Below are positions 10,758 through 20,146 of a stretch of DNA of 64,000 nucleotides, one piece after another. The notes under the pieces were generated by a model that was not told the origin of the DNA, made no database searches, and was given only the letters and a program-made list of their open reading frames with translations. The translations under genes were made by a program, and so were the position numbers. The stretch comes from Roseateles chitinivorans (GTDB lineage Bacteria > Pseudomonadota > Gammaproteobacteria > Burkholderiales > Burkholderiaceae_C), in contig NZ_PEOG01000006.1 in assembly GCF_002761755.1 (NCBI RefSeq), positions 62,001-126,000 on the forward strand, in the 5' to 3' direction. Every line of letters starts with the position of its first letter. Position 1 is the first letter of the stretch.

Positions 10758-11396
10758 ATGAACAAGACCCAGATCCGCGAGTTCTTCGAGATCCTCCGCG
10801 CCGCCAACCCGTCGCCGCAGACCGAACTCGAGTACGCCAGCGTCTTCGAGTTGCTGGCCGCGGTGCTGCTGTCGGCCCAGGCCACCGACGTCGGCGTCAA
10901 CAAGGCGACGCGCCGACTGTTCGTCGTGGCCAACACGCCGCGCAAGATCCTCGAGCTCGGCGAGGAGCGGCTCGCCGAGTACATCAAGACGATCGGCCTC
11001 TACAAGACCAAGGCGAAGAACCTGCACGCCACCTGCCGCATCCTCGTGGAGCAGTACGGGGGCGCGGTGCCGCAGAGCCGCGAGGCGCTGGAGTCGCTGC
11101 CCGGCGTCGGCCGCAAGACGGCCAACGTGGTGCTCAACGTGGCCTTCGGCGAGGCCACGATGGCGGTCGACACCCACATCTTCCGCGTCGGCAACCGCAC
11201 CGGCCTGGCGCCGGGCAAGAACGTGCTGGAGGTCGAGCAGCAGTTGCTCGCGCGCGTGCCGCCGGAATTCCTCGTCGATGCCCACCACTGGCTGATCCTG
11301 CATGGGCGCTATGTGTGCCAGGCGCGCCGTCCGCTGTGCGAGCGTTGCGCCGTCGTCGCGCAATGTGACAGCGCACCGATGGCCGGGGCCCGTTGA
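10758..11396 (+). CDS. nth: Endonuclease III (DNA glycosylase/AP lyase)
   Basis: A 212-residue bifunctional base-excision enzyme that removes oxidised pyrimidines and cleaves the abasic site. Seen: the helix-hairpin-helix LPGVGRKTANVVL with catalytic Lys120, catalytic Asp138 in VDTHIFRV, and the C-terminal 4Fe-4S loop starting at Cys187 with spacing C-x6-C-x2-C-x5-C. These numbers coincide with the E. coli enzyme. Length is normal. It lies 65 bp downstream of rsxB on the same strand, possibly co-transcribed. Confidence 0.97.
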   Translation: MNKTQIREFFEILRAANPSPQTELEYASVFELLAAVLLSAQATDVGVNKATRRLFVVANTPRKILELGEERLAEYIKTIGLYKTKAKNLHATCRILVEQYGGAVPQSREALESLPGVGRKTANVVLNVAFGEATMAVDTHIFRVGNRTGLAPGKNVLEVEQQLLARVPPEFLVDAHHWLILHGRYVCQARRPLCERCAVVAQCDSAPMAGAR

Positions 11397-11411
11397 GCGA
11401 ACCCGGCCCCC

Positions 11412-11417
11412 TACAAT
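11412..11417 (+). promoter_or_regulatory. Possible -10 element of zapB-like/zapA
   Basis: TACAAT is 26 bp before the zapB-like start codon, just after the nth stop. No good -35 box was identified. The distance to the Shine-Dalgarno AGGGAAG would give a short leader. Confidence 0.35.
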
Positions 11418-11443
11418 CCGCGCGTCCATCCGTCAGGGAAGCC

Positions 11444-11698
11444 ATGTCCAGCATCAACGACCTCGTCGACCGCGTGGAGCGCCTGCTGGTGCGCCACGAG
11501 GAACTGAAGCGCACGAACACGCTGCTCGAACAGCAGGTGCAGGCGCTCACGCTGGAACGCGACAGCCTGCGTTCGCGCCTGGCCGCAGCGCGCGGGCGCA
11601 TCGACGCGCTGCTCGATCGCCTGCCGCTGGAAGCGGCCGACCTCCTCGAGGGCAATGACGGATCGGAGGCCACTGACTCTCGAAAGACGGGCGCATGA
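11444..11698 (+). CDS. TIGR02449/ZapB-like coiled-coil cell division protein
   Basis: An 84-residue protein, nearly all a predicted coiled coil: VERLLVRHEELKRTNTLLEQ and a following Leu/Arg-rich heptad region up to about residue 60, then an acidic tail. It matches the small ZapB-like family usually encoded just before zapA. The start at 11444 has AGGGAAG upstream; the longer reading overlaps the end of nth. The stop overlaps the next start as ATGA, so the two are translationally coupled. A role beside ZapA in organising the FtsZ ring is inferred from the family and location. Confidence 0.85.
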   Translation: MSSINDLVDRVERLLVRHEELKRTNTLLEQQVQALTLERDSLRSRLAAARGRIDALLDRLPLEAADLLEGNDGSEATDSRKTGA

Positions 11699-12036
11699 AG
11701 CAAATGGAAGTGACGATCATGGGCCAGAGCTACTTGCTCGGCTGCCCTGAAGGCGGAGAGGCCGCACTGCAGAAGGCAGTCGCTCGGGTCGACAAGGAGA
11801 TGTGCGCGATCCGCGATGCGGGCCGCATCAAGGCGCGCGAGCGCATCGCGGTGCTGGCGGCGCTGAACCTGGCCTATTCGCTGACCGAGGCGGGCGCCTC
11901 GGCCGCAGCCGGCGATGCAACCGATGCAACGGCGGGTGACAACGGTACGGGTGCCGGACAGCTGTCTGCACCGGATCTTGAAACGCTGATGAAGCGGCTC
12001 GATGAAGCCCTGGTGCAAGACGGGCAACTGCTGTGA
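11695..12036 (+). CDS. zapA: Cell division protein ZapA
   Basis: A 113-residue ZapA protein, which binds FtsZ and promotes protofilament bundling at midcell. Seen: N-terminal MKQMEVTIMGQSYLLGCPEG (the beta-hairpin FtsZ-binding head), then RVDKEMCAIRDAGRIKARER and AVLAALNLAYSLTEA (helical dimerisation/tetramerisation part). The C-terminal third is Ala/Gly/Thr-rich with a final short helix. The start codon overlaps the preceding stop (ATGA). The 6S RNA gene follows directly, the typical proteobacterial order. Confidence 0.93.
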   Translation: MKQMEVTIMGQSYLLGCPEGGEAALQKAVARVDKEMCAIRDAGRIKARERIAVLAALNLAYSLTEAGASAAAGDATDATAGDNGTGAGQLSAPDLETLMKRLDEALVQDGQLL

Positions 12037-12060
12037 TCGTCGCGGCTCGCCGCGTAGAAT
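12032..12060 (+). promoter_or_regulatory. Promoter of 6S RNA
   Basis: A clear -10 element TAGAAT (12055-12060) has a weak -35 TGTGAT (12032-12037) 17 bp upstream, overlapping the end of zapA. Transcription would begin near 12066-12068, exactly where the 5' closing stem of 6S RNA starts. Confidence 0.6.
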
Positions 12061-12065
12061 CCGCT

Positions 12066-12250
12066 CCGTCCACTGCGTTCGCGTGAGTTTTATATTTCCT
12101 TGAACCGATGCTCTCGCGAGCAAGGGCTTGGAACATTGCACGGCTGGTGTGAGCGTCTCGCGTCAGATGAACCCGAAGCCTTGCTGACCTCGCCCACCTG
12201 TACCCCTAGGGTTCAGGAATGCGGCTCACGGCTCGCCGTGGACACCTCTT
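12066..12250 (+). ncRNA. ssrS: 6S RNA
   Basis: 6S RNA mimics an open promoter and sequesters the housekeeping RNA polymerase. The fold can be traced by hand. GTCCAC (12068-12073) pairs with GTGGAC (12238-12243), CGTGAG (12082-12087) with CTCACG (12225-12230), and CCTTGAACC (12098-12106) with GGTTCAGG (12210-12217, one bulge). The segments GAAGCCTT and CCCCTAGGGTTCAGG align with conserved parts of E. coli 6S RNA (GAAGCCTT and AAGGGTTCAAGGG). It sits just after zapA with its own promoter and a strong terminator. Ends are approximate. The usual downstream partner fau/ygfA is absent here. Confidence 0.9.
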
Positions 12251-12254
12251 CCCG

Positions 12255-12288
12255 AAACCGCGCCTGACCGCTCAGAGCGCGGTTTTTT
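12255..12288 (+). terminator. Rho-independent terminator of 6S RNA
   Basis: AAACCGCGC and GCGCGGTTT form a perfect stem around a 13-nt loop, followed by a run of T residues ending at 12288. It ends the zapA-6S transcript. Confidence 0.85.
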
Positions 12289-12340
12289 CATGGTCGATCG
12301 GCCGCCCCCCGGGCGAAGCCGATTTCGCGGGGGTTTCACC

Positions 12341-12832
<492 letters not shown>

Positions 12833-12886
12833 GCCGCACGCGCGCTGGACGGCGCGCGAGGGCTGCTCGCCGCGACGGCGGCAGCC

Positions 12887-13906
12887 TCAGCCGCCCATGC
12901 CGAACGGGATCGAGGCCAGCACGACCTGGTTGCCGCCTCGCCGCTGGGCTTCCTTGACCGCCATCTCGGCGGCGCCCAGAAGTTCCTCCTGGCGCGACGC
13001 GGTGTGCGGAAAACTGGCCACGCCCATCGACAAGGACAGCCCGATGTCCTGGCCATGCAGCACCACGATCTGCGCATGGCACTGGCGGCGCAGCTGCTCC
13101 ATGCGCGCATGGGCCGTCGCCAGGCCCACGCCGGACAGCAGCACCGCGAACAGGTCGTCCCCGATGCGGCACGCGGCGTCCATCGCGCGGGTGTTGGCGC
13201 GCAGCATGCGGCCCAGGCCTTCGAGCAGGCGTTGACGCGCTTCCTCGGCCAACCCCGCCTCGGCCGAGACCGGATCCAGCGCGATCAGCACCAGCGTGAA
13301 TTCGCGGTGCTCGCGCGTCGAGAGATCGATCTCGCGCAGCAACTGGTCATCGAACTGCGCGCGCATGTAGAGCCCGGACACCTCGTCGCGGCCGCTGCCC
13401 TGCTGCAACTCGCGGCGCATCTGCTCCAGCGACTTCTGCTGCTGCTCCAGTTGCTGCAGCGCGCGCTGCAGATGTGTCTCGCGATGGCGTTCCTCGGTCT
13501 TGTCGTTCCACAAGGCCATCACATGCTCCTGGCCCAGCGGGAAGCGCATGACCATGAACTCGCGGCGGCGGCCGCCGATCTCGAGGCGATGCTCCGAGCT
13601 CACGACGCCGCGCTGGGCCAGCGTGGCCTGCTCGGAGCGACGCATCGCCTGCACCTCGTCGCCGCGCATCAGGTCCGCGTCGGTCGCCCCGACGATGCCG
13701 GCCTCGACGCGGCCGAACAGCTCGCCCATGGCGGGGCTCGCGAAGACGTAGCGACCGGTGGCCATCGACTTCACGGTCAGGCAGGCACCGGTCGGCTCCA
13801 GCAGGCTGAGCAGGCCGGCCGCGACGGGTGCCTGGGGCGATCCCGACGACGCCAGCCAAGCATCGAAACTGGCGGGCGCGGGCGTCGCGGCGGCGTTTAA
13901 TTCCAT
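12887..13906 (-). CDS. PAS domain protein with degenerate GGDEF domain
   Basis: A 339-residue cytoplasmic protein: PAS fold (about 41-137; VKSMATGRYVFASPAMGELF, then ALWNDKTEERHRE), a Gln/Glu/Leu-rich coiled coil (about 138-170), and a GGDEF-like domain (about 174-335). The diguanylate cyclase signature GG(D/E)EF is replaced by RIGDDLF (247-253), so c-di-GMP synthesis is doubtful. The domain otherwise keeps the fold (SLSMGVASFP, A-EMAVKEAQRRGGNQV). No transmembrane segment or EAL domain. A role as a signal-sensing or nucleotide-binding regulator is inferred. No operon partner; the neighbouring EVE gene converges on it. Confidence 0.8.
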   Translation of the reverse strand: MELNAAATPAPASFDAWLASSGSPQAPVAAGLLSLLEPTGACLTVKSMATGRYVFASPAMGELFGRVEAGIVGATDADLMRGDEVQAMRRSEQATLAQRGVVSSEHRLEIGGRRREFMVMRFPLGQEHVMALWNDKTEERHRETHLQRALQQLEQQQKSLEQMRRELQQGSGRDEVSGLYMRAQFDDQLLREIDLSTREHREFTLVLIALDPVSAEAGLAEEARQRLLEGLGRMLRANTRAMDAACRIGDDLFAVLLSGVGLATAHARMEQLRRQCHAQIVVLHGQDIGLSLSMGVASFPHTASRQEELLGAAEMAVKEAQRRGGNQVVLASIPFGMGG

Positions 13907-14221
13907 GGGTCGGGCCGAGCCAGGGACCCCCTGGCGGTCGAATGGTGGTGGATCGAATGTAGATGGGTGCCGGTCGCCCGGGCAAGTGCCGCCGACGGTG
14001 ACCGGGGCTCCCTCCCCCTAAGCTTGGGGTCAGGCATCCTAGCTTGCCGGCACGGAGGACGAGAGCGATGCATTTCGCCCAGCAGGCCGACCCGAGGCGC
14101 GCGCGGCAGCGGGGCGTGAAAAAGTCACACCGGATGGCGAGGGAATCGGCGATGGCCGCGCTGAACGCGGGGGCCGGTCCTCCGCGCTCTCACGGGCTGG
14201 CGCGCGTTGACGCGGTTCAAT
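13907..14221. other. Intergenic stretch without a recognisable gene
   Basis: About 315 bases lie between the PAS/GGDEF gene and the rpsU promoter. Open frames here show no family features, ribosome sites or plausible composition. It should contain the minus-strand promoter of the PAS/GGDEF gene, but I could not pick out convincing boxes. Confidence 0.5.
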
Positions 14222-14251
14222 TTGGCGGACGGTCAAAAATGAGGCTAGAAT
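14222..14251 (+). promoter_or_regulatory. Promoter of rpsU
   Basis: TTGGCG (14222-14227) and TAGAAT (14246-14251) are 18 bp apart, with transcription expected near 14258, about 105 bases before the rpsU start. The leader carries no obvious terminator. Confidence 0.5.
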
Positions 14252-14361
14252 CCGCGTTTTGCTGGCAAACCCTGCGCGTCGATTCGGAAGTGGAATCCGG
14301 ATACTCCGCTTCGAAGGCAAGCCCTTCCTCGCGAACACCGAGCGCTATTTGAAGGAATTTC

Positions 14362-14574
14362 ATGACCACCATTCGCGTCAAAGAAAACGAGCCGTTCGAC
14401 GTGGCCCTGCGCCGCTTCAAGCGCACCATCGAGAAGCTGGGCCTGCTCACCGAGCTGCGCGCCCGCGAGTTCTACGAGAAGCCGACCGCCGAGCGCAAGC
14501 GCAAGAAGGCGGCCGCCGTGAAGCGCCACTACAAGCGCGTGCGCAGCATGCAGCTGCCCAAGAAGCTGTACTGA
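14362..14574 (+). CDS. rpsU: 30S ribosomal protein S21
   Basis: A 70-residue S21 protein of the small ribosomal subunit, located near the anti-Shine-Dalgarno end of 16S rRNA and needed for normal initiation. Seen: [20 protein letters not shown], then [21 protein letters not shown] and a basic C-terminus. Length is normal. AAGGAAT precedes the ATG. It has its own promoter and is followed by a strong terminator, so it is probably a single-gene unit rather than the rpsU-dnaG-rpoD operon of enterobacteria. Confidence 0.97.
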
Positions 14575-14642
14575 TCGAACGATCGGACCGCTTCGGCACC
14601 GGGGACCCTCACTGAGCGCTCCCCACCGCCCGAACAGCACAG

Positions 14643-14676
14643 AAAGCCCGCGCAGGACGCTGCCGCGGGCTTTTTT
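14643..14676 (+). terminator. Rho-independent terminator after rpsU
   Basis: AAAGCCCGCG pairs with CGCGGGCTTT around an 11-nt loop, ending in a T-run, about 70 bases past the rpsU stop. Confidence 0.88.
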
Positions 14677-14759
14677 GTCTCCGCGCCGGACCGGTCCGCG
14701 GTGATCCAGGATCCCGCATGACCGCGACGCACATTTCGAGAGAGAAGCAAGGAGCCCTC

Positions 14760-15206
14760 ATGAGCCTGAAGGAACAGATCACCGAAGACATGAAGACGGC
14801 GATGCGCGCCAAGGACAGCGAGCGCCTGGGCACGATCCGTCTGCTGCTGGCCGCGGTGAAGCAGAAGGAAGTGGACGAGCGCGTGACGGTGGACGACGTG
14901 ATGCTGGTGGGCATCGTCGACAAGCTGATAAAGCAGCGCAAGGACTCGATCAGCCAGTTCACCGCTGCCGGCCGCCAGGATCTGGCCGACAAGGAAACCG
15001 CCGAGCTGAAGGTGCTGGAGGTCTATCTGCCGCAGCGCCTGAGCGAGGATGAAATCAAGGCCGAAGTCGCCGCGATCGTGGCCGAACTGGGCGCCAAGGG
15101 CCCGGCCGACATGGGCAAGGTGATGGGCGCGGTGAAGGGCAAGCTCGCGGGCAAGGCCGACATGGGCCTGGTCTCCGCCGCGGTGAAGGCCGCGCTGGCG
15201 GGCTGA
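14760..15206 (+). CDS. GatB/YqeY domain-containing protein
   Basis: A 148-residue YqeY-family protein with the helical domain also found at the C-terminus of amidotransferase subunit GatB, where it contacts tRNA. Seen: MSLKEQITEDMKTAMRAKDS, RLGTIRLLLAAVKQKEVDE, RKDSISQF and KVLEVYLPQRLSEDEI, all characteristic. Length is standard for the stand-alone form. The ATG at 14760 has AAGGAG upstream, better than the upstream in-frame ATG at 14718. Such genes usually follow rpsU, as here. The function of the stand-alone protein is not established. Confidence 0.93.
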   Translation: MSLKEQITEDMKTAMRAKDSERLGTIRLLLAAVKQKEVDERVTVDDVMLVGIVDKLIKQRKDSISQFTAAGRQDLADKETAELKVLEVYLPQRLSEDEIKAEVAAIVAELGAKGPADMGKVMGAVKGKLAGKADMGLVSAAVKAALAG

Positions 15207-15245
15207 GCCCTCGGGCCCGCTTCCGATTCAACGACAGGAGCCCCG

Positions 15246-15593
15246 ATGGAACTGACCGTTCAACAACTGACGCCCGATTTCTGCGTCGCGCCGCAGCTGA
15301 CGCCGGACACGATGGCCGCGCTGGCCGCGGCCGGCTTCAAGTCGGTGATCAACAACCGCCCCGATTTCGAGGGCGGGCCGGACCAGCCCACCAGCGAGCA
15401 GGTCCGCGTCGCGGCCGAGGCGGCGGGCCTGGTCTATCACCACCTGCCGGTGCAAGGCGGCTACCAGTCGCCGGAAGAGATCGCCGCGATGCGCGCGCTG
15501 CTCGACGCGGCGCCCAAGCCGGTGCTGGCGTTCTGCCGCTCCGGCGCACGCTCCACCAAGCTCTTCGCTTCGGCGATGCAGCTCGACGCCTGA
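15246..15593 (+). CDS. TIGR01244 family sulfur transferase/phosphatase-like protein
   Basis: A 115-residue protein of the DUF442/TIGR01244 family (the N-terminal domain type of the Blh persulfide-dioxygenase fusion), with a tyrosine-phosphatase-like fold. Seen: the P-loop FCRSGARST with the CX5R pattern, LTPDTMAALAAAGFKSVINN, and VYHHLPVQGGYQSPEEI. Single-domain members are variously annotated as phosphatases or sulfurtransferases; the true substrate is not known. AGGAG lies upstream of the ATG. It lies 39 bp behind the YqeY gene and before a strong terminator, so the two may share a transcript. Confidence 0.85.
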   Translation: MELTVQQLTPDFCVAPQLTPDTMAALAAAGFKSVINNRPDFEGGPDQPTSEQVRVAAEAAGLVYHHLPVQGGYQSPEEIAAMRALLDAAPKPVLAFCRSGARSTKLFASAMQLDA

Positions 15594-15627
15594 AGCGCCA
15601 CGACGACCTTGCCCGGCACGGGCATCC

Positions 15628-15657
15628 AAGGCCCCGGTCCTCGACCGGGGCCTTTTT
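15628..15657 (+). terminator. Rho-independent terminator
   Basis: AAGGCCCCGGT pairs with ACCGGGGCCTT around a short CCTCG loop and runs into TTTTT, 35 bases past the phosphatase-like gene. Confidence 0.9.
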
Positions 15658-15800
15658 CCTTCCCCTCTGCCTGCCTCAGGGCTTTCCCGAAACAGCGTAC
15701 GAAATCAGGTCCTCGTCAGCCCCCGCTGGCTACAGTCCGCGTCTACGACAAGAAACGAGCCCTCCCCGTCGCGGGCTCCCATGGAGATGTGGATTCGTCG

Positions 15801-16405
15801 ATGAACGCCCTGCTTGCTTTCGCCAAGGGCATCGACTGGCTGACGGACCGGTTCGGCACGCTTGCCGCCTGGGCCGTCCTGCTGTCGTGCTTGATCAGCG
15901 CCGCCAACGCGGTGATTCGCTACGGGCTGGACATCAGCTCCAACGCCTTCCTCGAGATCCAGTGGTACCTGTTCGCCGTCTGCGTGATGGGCGGCGCGGC
16001 CCAGGTGCTGCGCCTGAACGAGCATGTGCGGGTCGACATCCTCTACGCGCGCTGGCGCGGTCACGGCAAGGTCTACATCGACCTGTTCGGCCTGCTCGTC
16101 TTCCTGATCCCGGTGATGGCCTACGCGGGCTGGCTGTCCTGGGACTTCTTCCTGGGCAAGCTCATGACCGGCATGCGACCGGACGACACGATCGCGTCGC
16201 TCGGCCTGGGCGGCTACCTGCACAAGCTGTTCACCAGCGGTGAGGTGTCGGGCAACGCCGGCGGGCTGATCCGCTGGCCGGCCGCGCTGACCTTGCCGGT
16301 CGGCTTCGGGCTGGTGTTCCTGCAAGGACTCTCGGAGGTGATCAAGCGCCTCGGCTACCTGGCCCATCTCGTCGAGATGGACACCCACTACGAGAGGCCA
16401 CTGCA

Positions 16406-16409
<4 letters not shown>
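15801..16409 (+). CDS. TRAP transporter small permease (DctQ-like)
   Basis: A 202-residue inner-membrane protein with four predicted helices (approximately 20-40, 55-75, 95-115 and 152-172), the DctQ layout. Seen: NAVIRYGLDISSNAFLEIQW, GGAAQVLRLNEHVRVDI and DFFLGKLM, typical of the subunit. It pairs with the large permease in Na+-driven, binding-protein-dependent uptake of organic acids. The ATG at 15801 is chosen as it starts directly before the first helix; the ribosome site is not ideal. Its stop overlaps the next start (ATGA). No periplasmic DctP-type gene is adjacent, so the substrate is unknown. Confidence 0.88.
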
Positions 16410-17998
<1,589 letters not shown>

Positions 17999-18031
17999 CG
18001 GCGAGCCGCCGGCGCGGCGGCGCCTCGCCCC

Positions 18032-18352
18032 TCAGCGCGTCGACGGCGGCATGTTCGATGCCTCCTTGATGCGCTGCCATGCATCCTTCACGGCGGGCTT
18101 GGCGCGCGCCCAGTCCAACGACGATCCCTTGCGCTGCTCGCCCCAGTCGCGGTGCAGCTCGGCCTCGAAATCATCGAAGTCGCGGTCGGGATAGCGCGCG
18201 AAGGCATCGACGCCATAGGCATACGCCGGGCCGAAGTCGTCATGCGTGTCGGTGGGTTGCACGTAAGGCCGCTTGGCGTAGTGCTCACGCCAATAGGCGG
18301 CTTCCTGTTCGCGGTCATAGGCCTGGTCTCTGCGTTCATCGAAGTCGGGCAT
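18032..18352 (-). CDS. Conserved hypothetical protein (106 aa, acidic-aromatic)
   Basis: A 106-residue soluble protein rich in Asp, Tyr, Arg and Ala. Seen: EAAYWREHYAKRPYV, then FGPAYAYGVDAFARYPDRDF, LHRDWGEQRKGSSLDWARAK and AVKDAWQRI. This pattern (YxxGxDAxxRYP, DW, SxLxWxxAKxAxxDAW) recurs in small proteins of Burkholderiales that I associate loosely with stress-related genes; the function is unknown. AGGAG upstream of the ATG ending at 18352 sets the start; a longer reading to 18424 is unlikely. It is divergent from the next gene. Confidence 0.75.
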   Translation of the reverse strand: MPDFDERRDQAYDREQEAAYWREHYAKRPYVQPTDTHDDFGPAYAYGVDAFARYPDRDFDDFEAELHRDWGEQRKGSSLDWARAKPAVKDAWQRIKEASNMPPSTR

Positions 18353-18509
18353 GGGTGGCTCCTGCTGTCTGGATGAGGATCGACGGCAAGTCCCATGCCC
18401 TGCCGCGACTACAGTCGCGGGCATGCGCGCTTGCAGTCTCCCCTCCCTCCCCGCCCGCCTTGGCCCTCACCCGGATCGTGGGCAGCGCCGGCGCCATGGT
18501 TATCCGCGC

Positions 18510-19580
18510 ATGGCTGCGGGACTCACGGCGGCACTCCTTCCGCTCGTATCGGCCGCGGCGACGGACGCTTGCGTCGCAGGCGCCTGGCGCGGGACGATCG
18601 GCGGCACGCCGGTGTCGATCGCGCTGAATGCAGCTCAGAACGACCAGCCAGCGATGGGTCGCTACTACTACCGCAACTCGCTGGACGACCTCACCCTGGT
18701 GCGTGATCCGAAGACCGACGTCTGGCAGGAACTCGATGCGCGCGAGCGCCACACCGGATGGCTGACCCTGACCTGCGACACGTCCACGCTGCGCGGCGAA
18801 TGGCGCTCTCCGGACGGTGCCAAGCGGCTGCCGATCGCCGCGACCGCGATTCCGGCCGAGGCCTACGGCACGCCCCGCAAGGCTGGCCTGAGGCCCAGGC
18901 TCGACAAGACCGGCGCGATCGACGGGCGGCGGTTCGAACACCTCACCTACACCGTGCCGGACGGGGCCAGGACACCTGGGCAGTCGCTCGGTACCACGCA
19001 TCAAGGCGTGCGGCTGATCGGCAGCGGGCCCGGCATCGATGCGCTCAACGCCACCCTGCAGGCCAAGGCCGTCGACGCGGTCATGGAGCATCTGGAGTGC
19101 GTCGCGGCAGGACGCCAGGATCGCGGCGTCGGCGCCGGCTACGGCTCCTCTCAGGTCCAATCGGTCACCGCCTGGAATGCGAGCTTCGCCGTCATCCAGA
19201 CCTCCATTGAGGGCTATTGCGGCGGGGCGCATCCCTGGCATGGCAACCACTTCGCCACCTACCGCCTCGACACCGGCGCCGCCGTGGACACCGCCAACTG
19301 GCTCCTCCCCGAACTGCGCCAGGAGATCCCGAAGTCCTCCGCGCTCGGCCGCCTGCTGATGAACGCCTACGAGCGCACACCCAACGGCCCGGATGCCGAC
19401 TGCCGCGACGCGATTCGGTGGGATGGTCGTGCCGTCCACGCGGCGGCCGGACAGATCGTCTTCGAAGGAGGGACCTCTTACGCGATGACGCCCTGCGCCG
19501 AGGACATCGCGCTGCCGATCGACGTCATCCAGCCCTTCCTCACGCCTGTCGGGCGCGAGGCGCTGAAGGCCTTCCGTTGA
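18510..19580 (+). CDS. Exported hypothetical protein with DUF3298-like C-terminus
   Basis: A 356-residue protein if started at 18510. The N-terminus MAAGLTAALLPLVSAAATDA looks like a signal peptide, though without the usual basic residues. The first part has beta-rich repeats (GAWRGTIGGTPVSIALNAAQ, RYYYRN, LRGEWRSPDG). The C-terminal half carries GYCGGAHPWHGNHFATYRLD, which resembles the GGAHP motif of DUF3298/RsiV-type lysozyme-binding domains. Four cysteines could form disulfides. An alternative ATG at 18423 adds 29 residues that look less natural. No ribosome site is obvious for either. Function unknown. Confidence 0.68.
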   Translation: MAAGLTAALLPLVSAAATDACVAGAWRGTIGGTPVSIALNAAQNDQPAMGRYYYRNSLDDLTLVRDPKTDVWQELDARERHTGWLTLTCDTSTLRGEWRSPDGAKRLPIAATAIPAEAYGTPRKAGLRPRLDKTGAIDGRRFEHLTYTVPDGARTPGQSLGTTHQGVRLIGSGPGIDALNATLQAKAVDAVMEHLECVAAGRQDRGVGAGYGSSQVQSVTAWNASFAVIQTSIEGYCGGAHPWHGNHFATYRLDTGAAVDTANWLLPELRQEIPKSSALGRLLMNAYERTPNGPDADCRDAIRWDGRAVHAAAGQIVFEGGTSYAMTPCAEDIALPIDVIQPFLTPVGREALKAFR

Positions 19581-19665
19581 GCCCGGCGCGCAATCGAGCG
19601 CGTATCGCCGAGTTCGGGTCAGACCGCCCAGCGGCGACTGCCGGCCGGCGAGCCCGACCGATGGC

Positions 19666-19986
19666 TCACTGGGACGACACCATCTTGAGTCCGACGATGC
19701 CTGCGGCGATCAGTCCGATGCAGGCCAGCCGGGCCGGCGACGCGGACTCGCCCAGCAGCACGATGCCCGCGATCGCGGTGCCGACCGCGCCGATCCCCGT
19801 CCAGATCGCATAGGCCGTCCCGACCGGCAGGTGCTTCAGCGCCCAGCCCAGCAGCACCACGCTGGTCACCATCGCCAGCACGGTACCCACCGTCGGCCAC
19901 GGCCGCGTGAAGCCGTCGGTGTACTTCAGGCCGACGGCCCAGCCCACCTCGAACAGCCCGGCCAGGAACAGCACACCCCACACCAT
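19666..19986 (-). CDS. sugE: SMR family guanidinium-type exporter (SugE/Gdx)
   Basis: A 106-residue four-helix small multidrug resistance protein. Seen: the conserved glutamate in helix 1 (Glu13), within [20 protein letters not shown], then [20 protein letters not shown] and GIVLLGES. The [14 protein letters not shown] segment is typical of the SugE/Gdx subgroup, which exports guanidinium in exchange for protons, rather than the EmrE multidrug subgroup. It acts as an inner-membrane antiparallel dimer. It is divergent from a LysR gene that may control it. I looked for a guanidine riboswitch in its leader and did not recognise one. Confidence 0.9.
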   Translation of the reverse strand: MVWGVLFLAGLFEVGWAVGLKYTDGFTRPWPTVGTVLAMVTSVVLLGWALKHLPVGTAYAIWTGIGAVGTAIAGIVLLGESASPARLACIGLIAAGIVGLKMVSSQ

Positions 19987-20146
19987 GTCGAACTCCTTGT
20001 CTGAGACCTCCGCCTGCGGCGCCGGCCGTCTGCGGCTCGAGGTCTTGATTCACGATGGGGGGCACTGTATGTTCGACAACGCTGATAGCTGAAGTCAGAA
20101 TCCATCAGCTCCACTGACAGATCGACACCAACTCCGAGACATCGCC

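Noticed and set aside
14011..14030. CCCCTAAGCTTGGGG palindrome-like sequence in the spacer before rpsU
   Set aside because: The arms are only 4 bp of C/G around AAGCTT, with no T-run and no conserved context; not supported as a terminator or operator.
19987..20146. Possible guanidine riboswitch before the SugE-type exporter gene
   Set aside because: I looked for paired hairpins with ACGR loops (guanidine-II type) in the minus-strand leader and found none convincing; regulation by the divergent LysR protein is a simpler idea.
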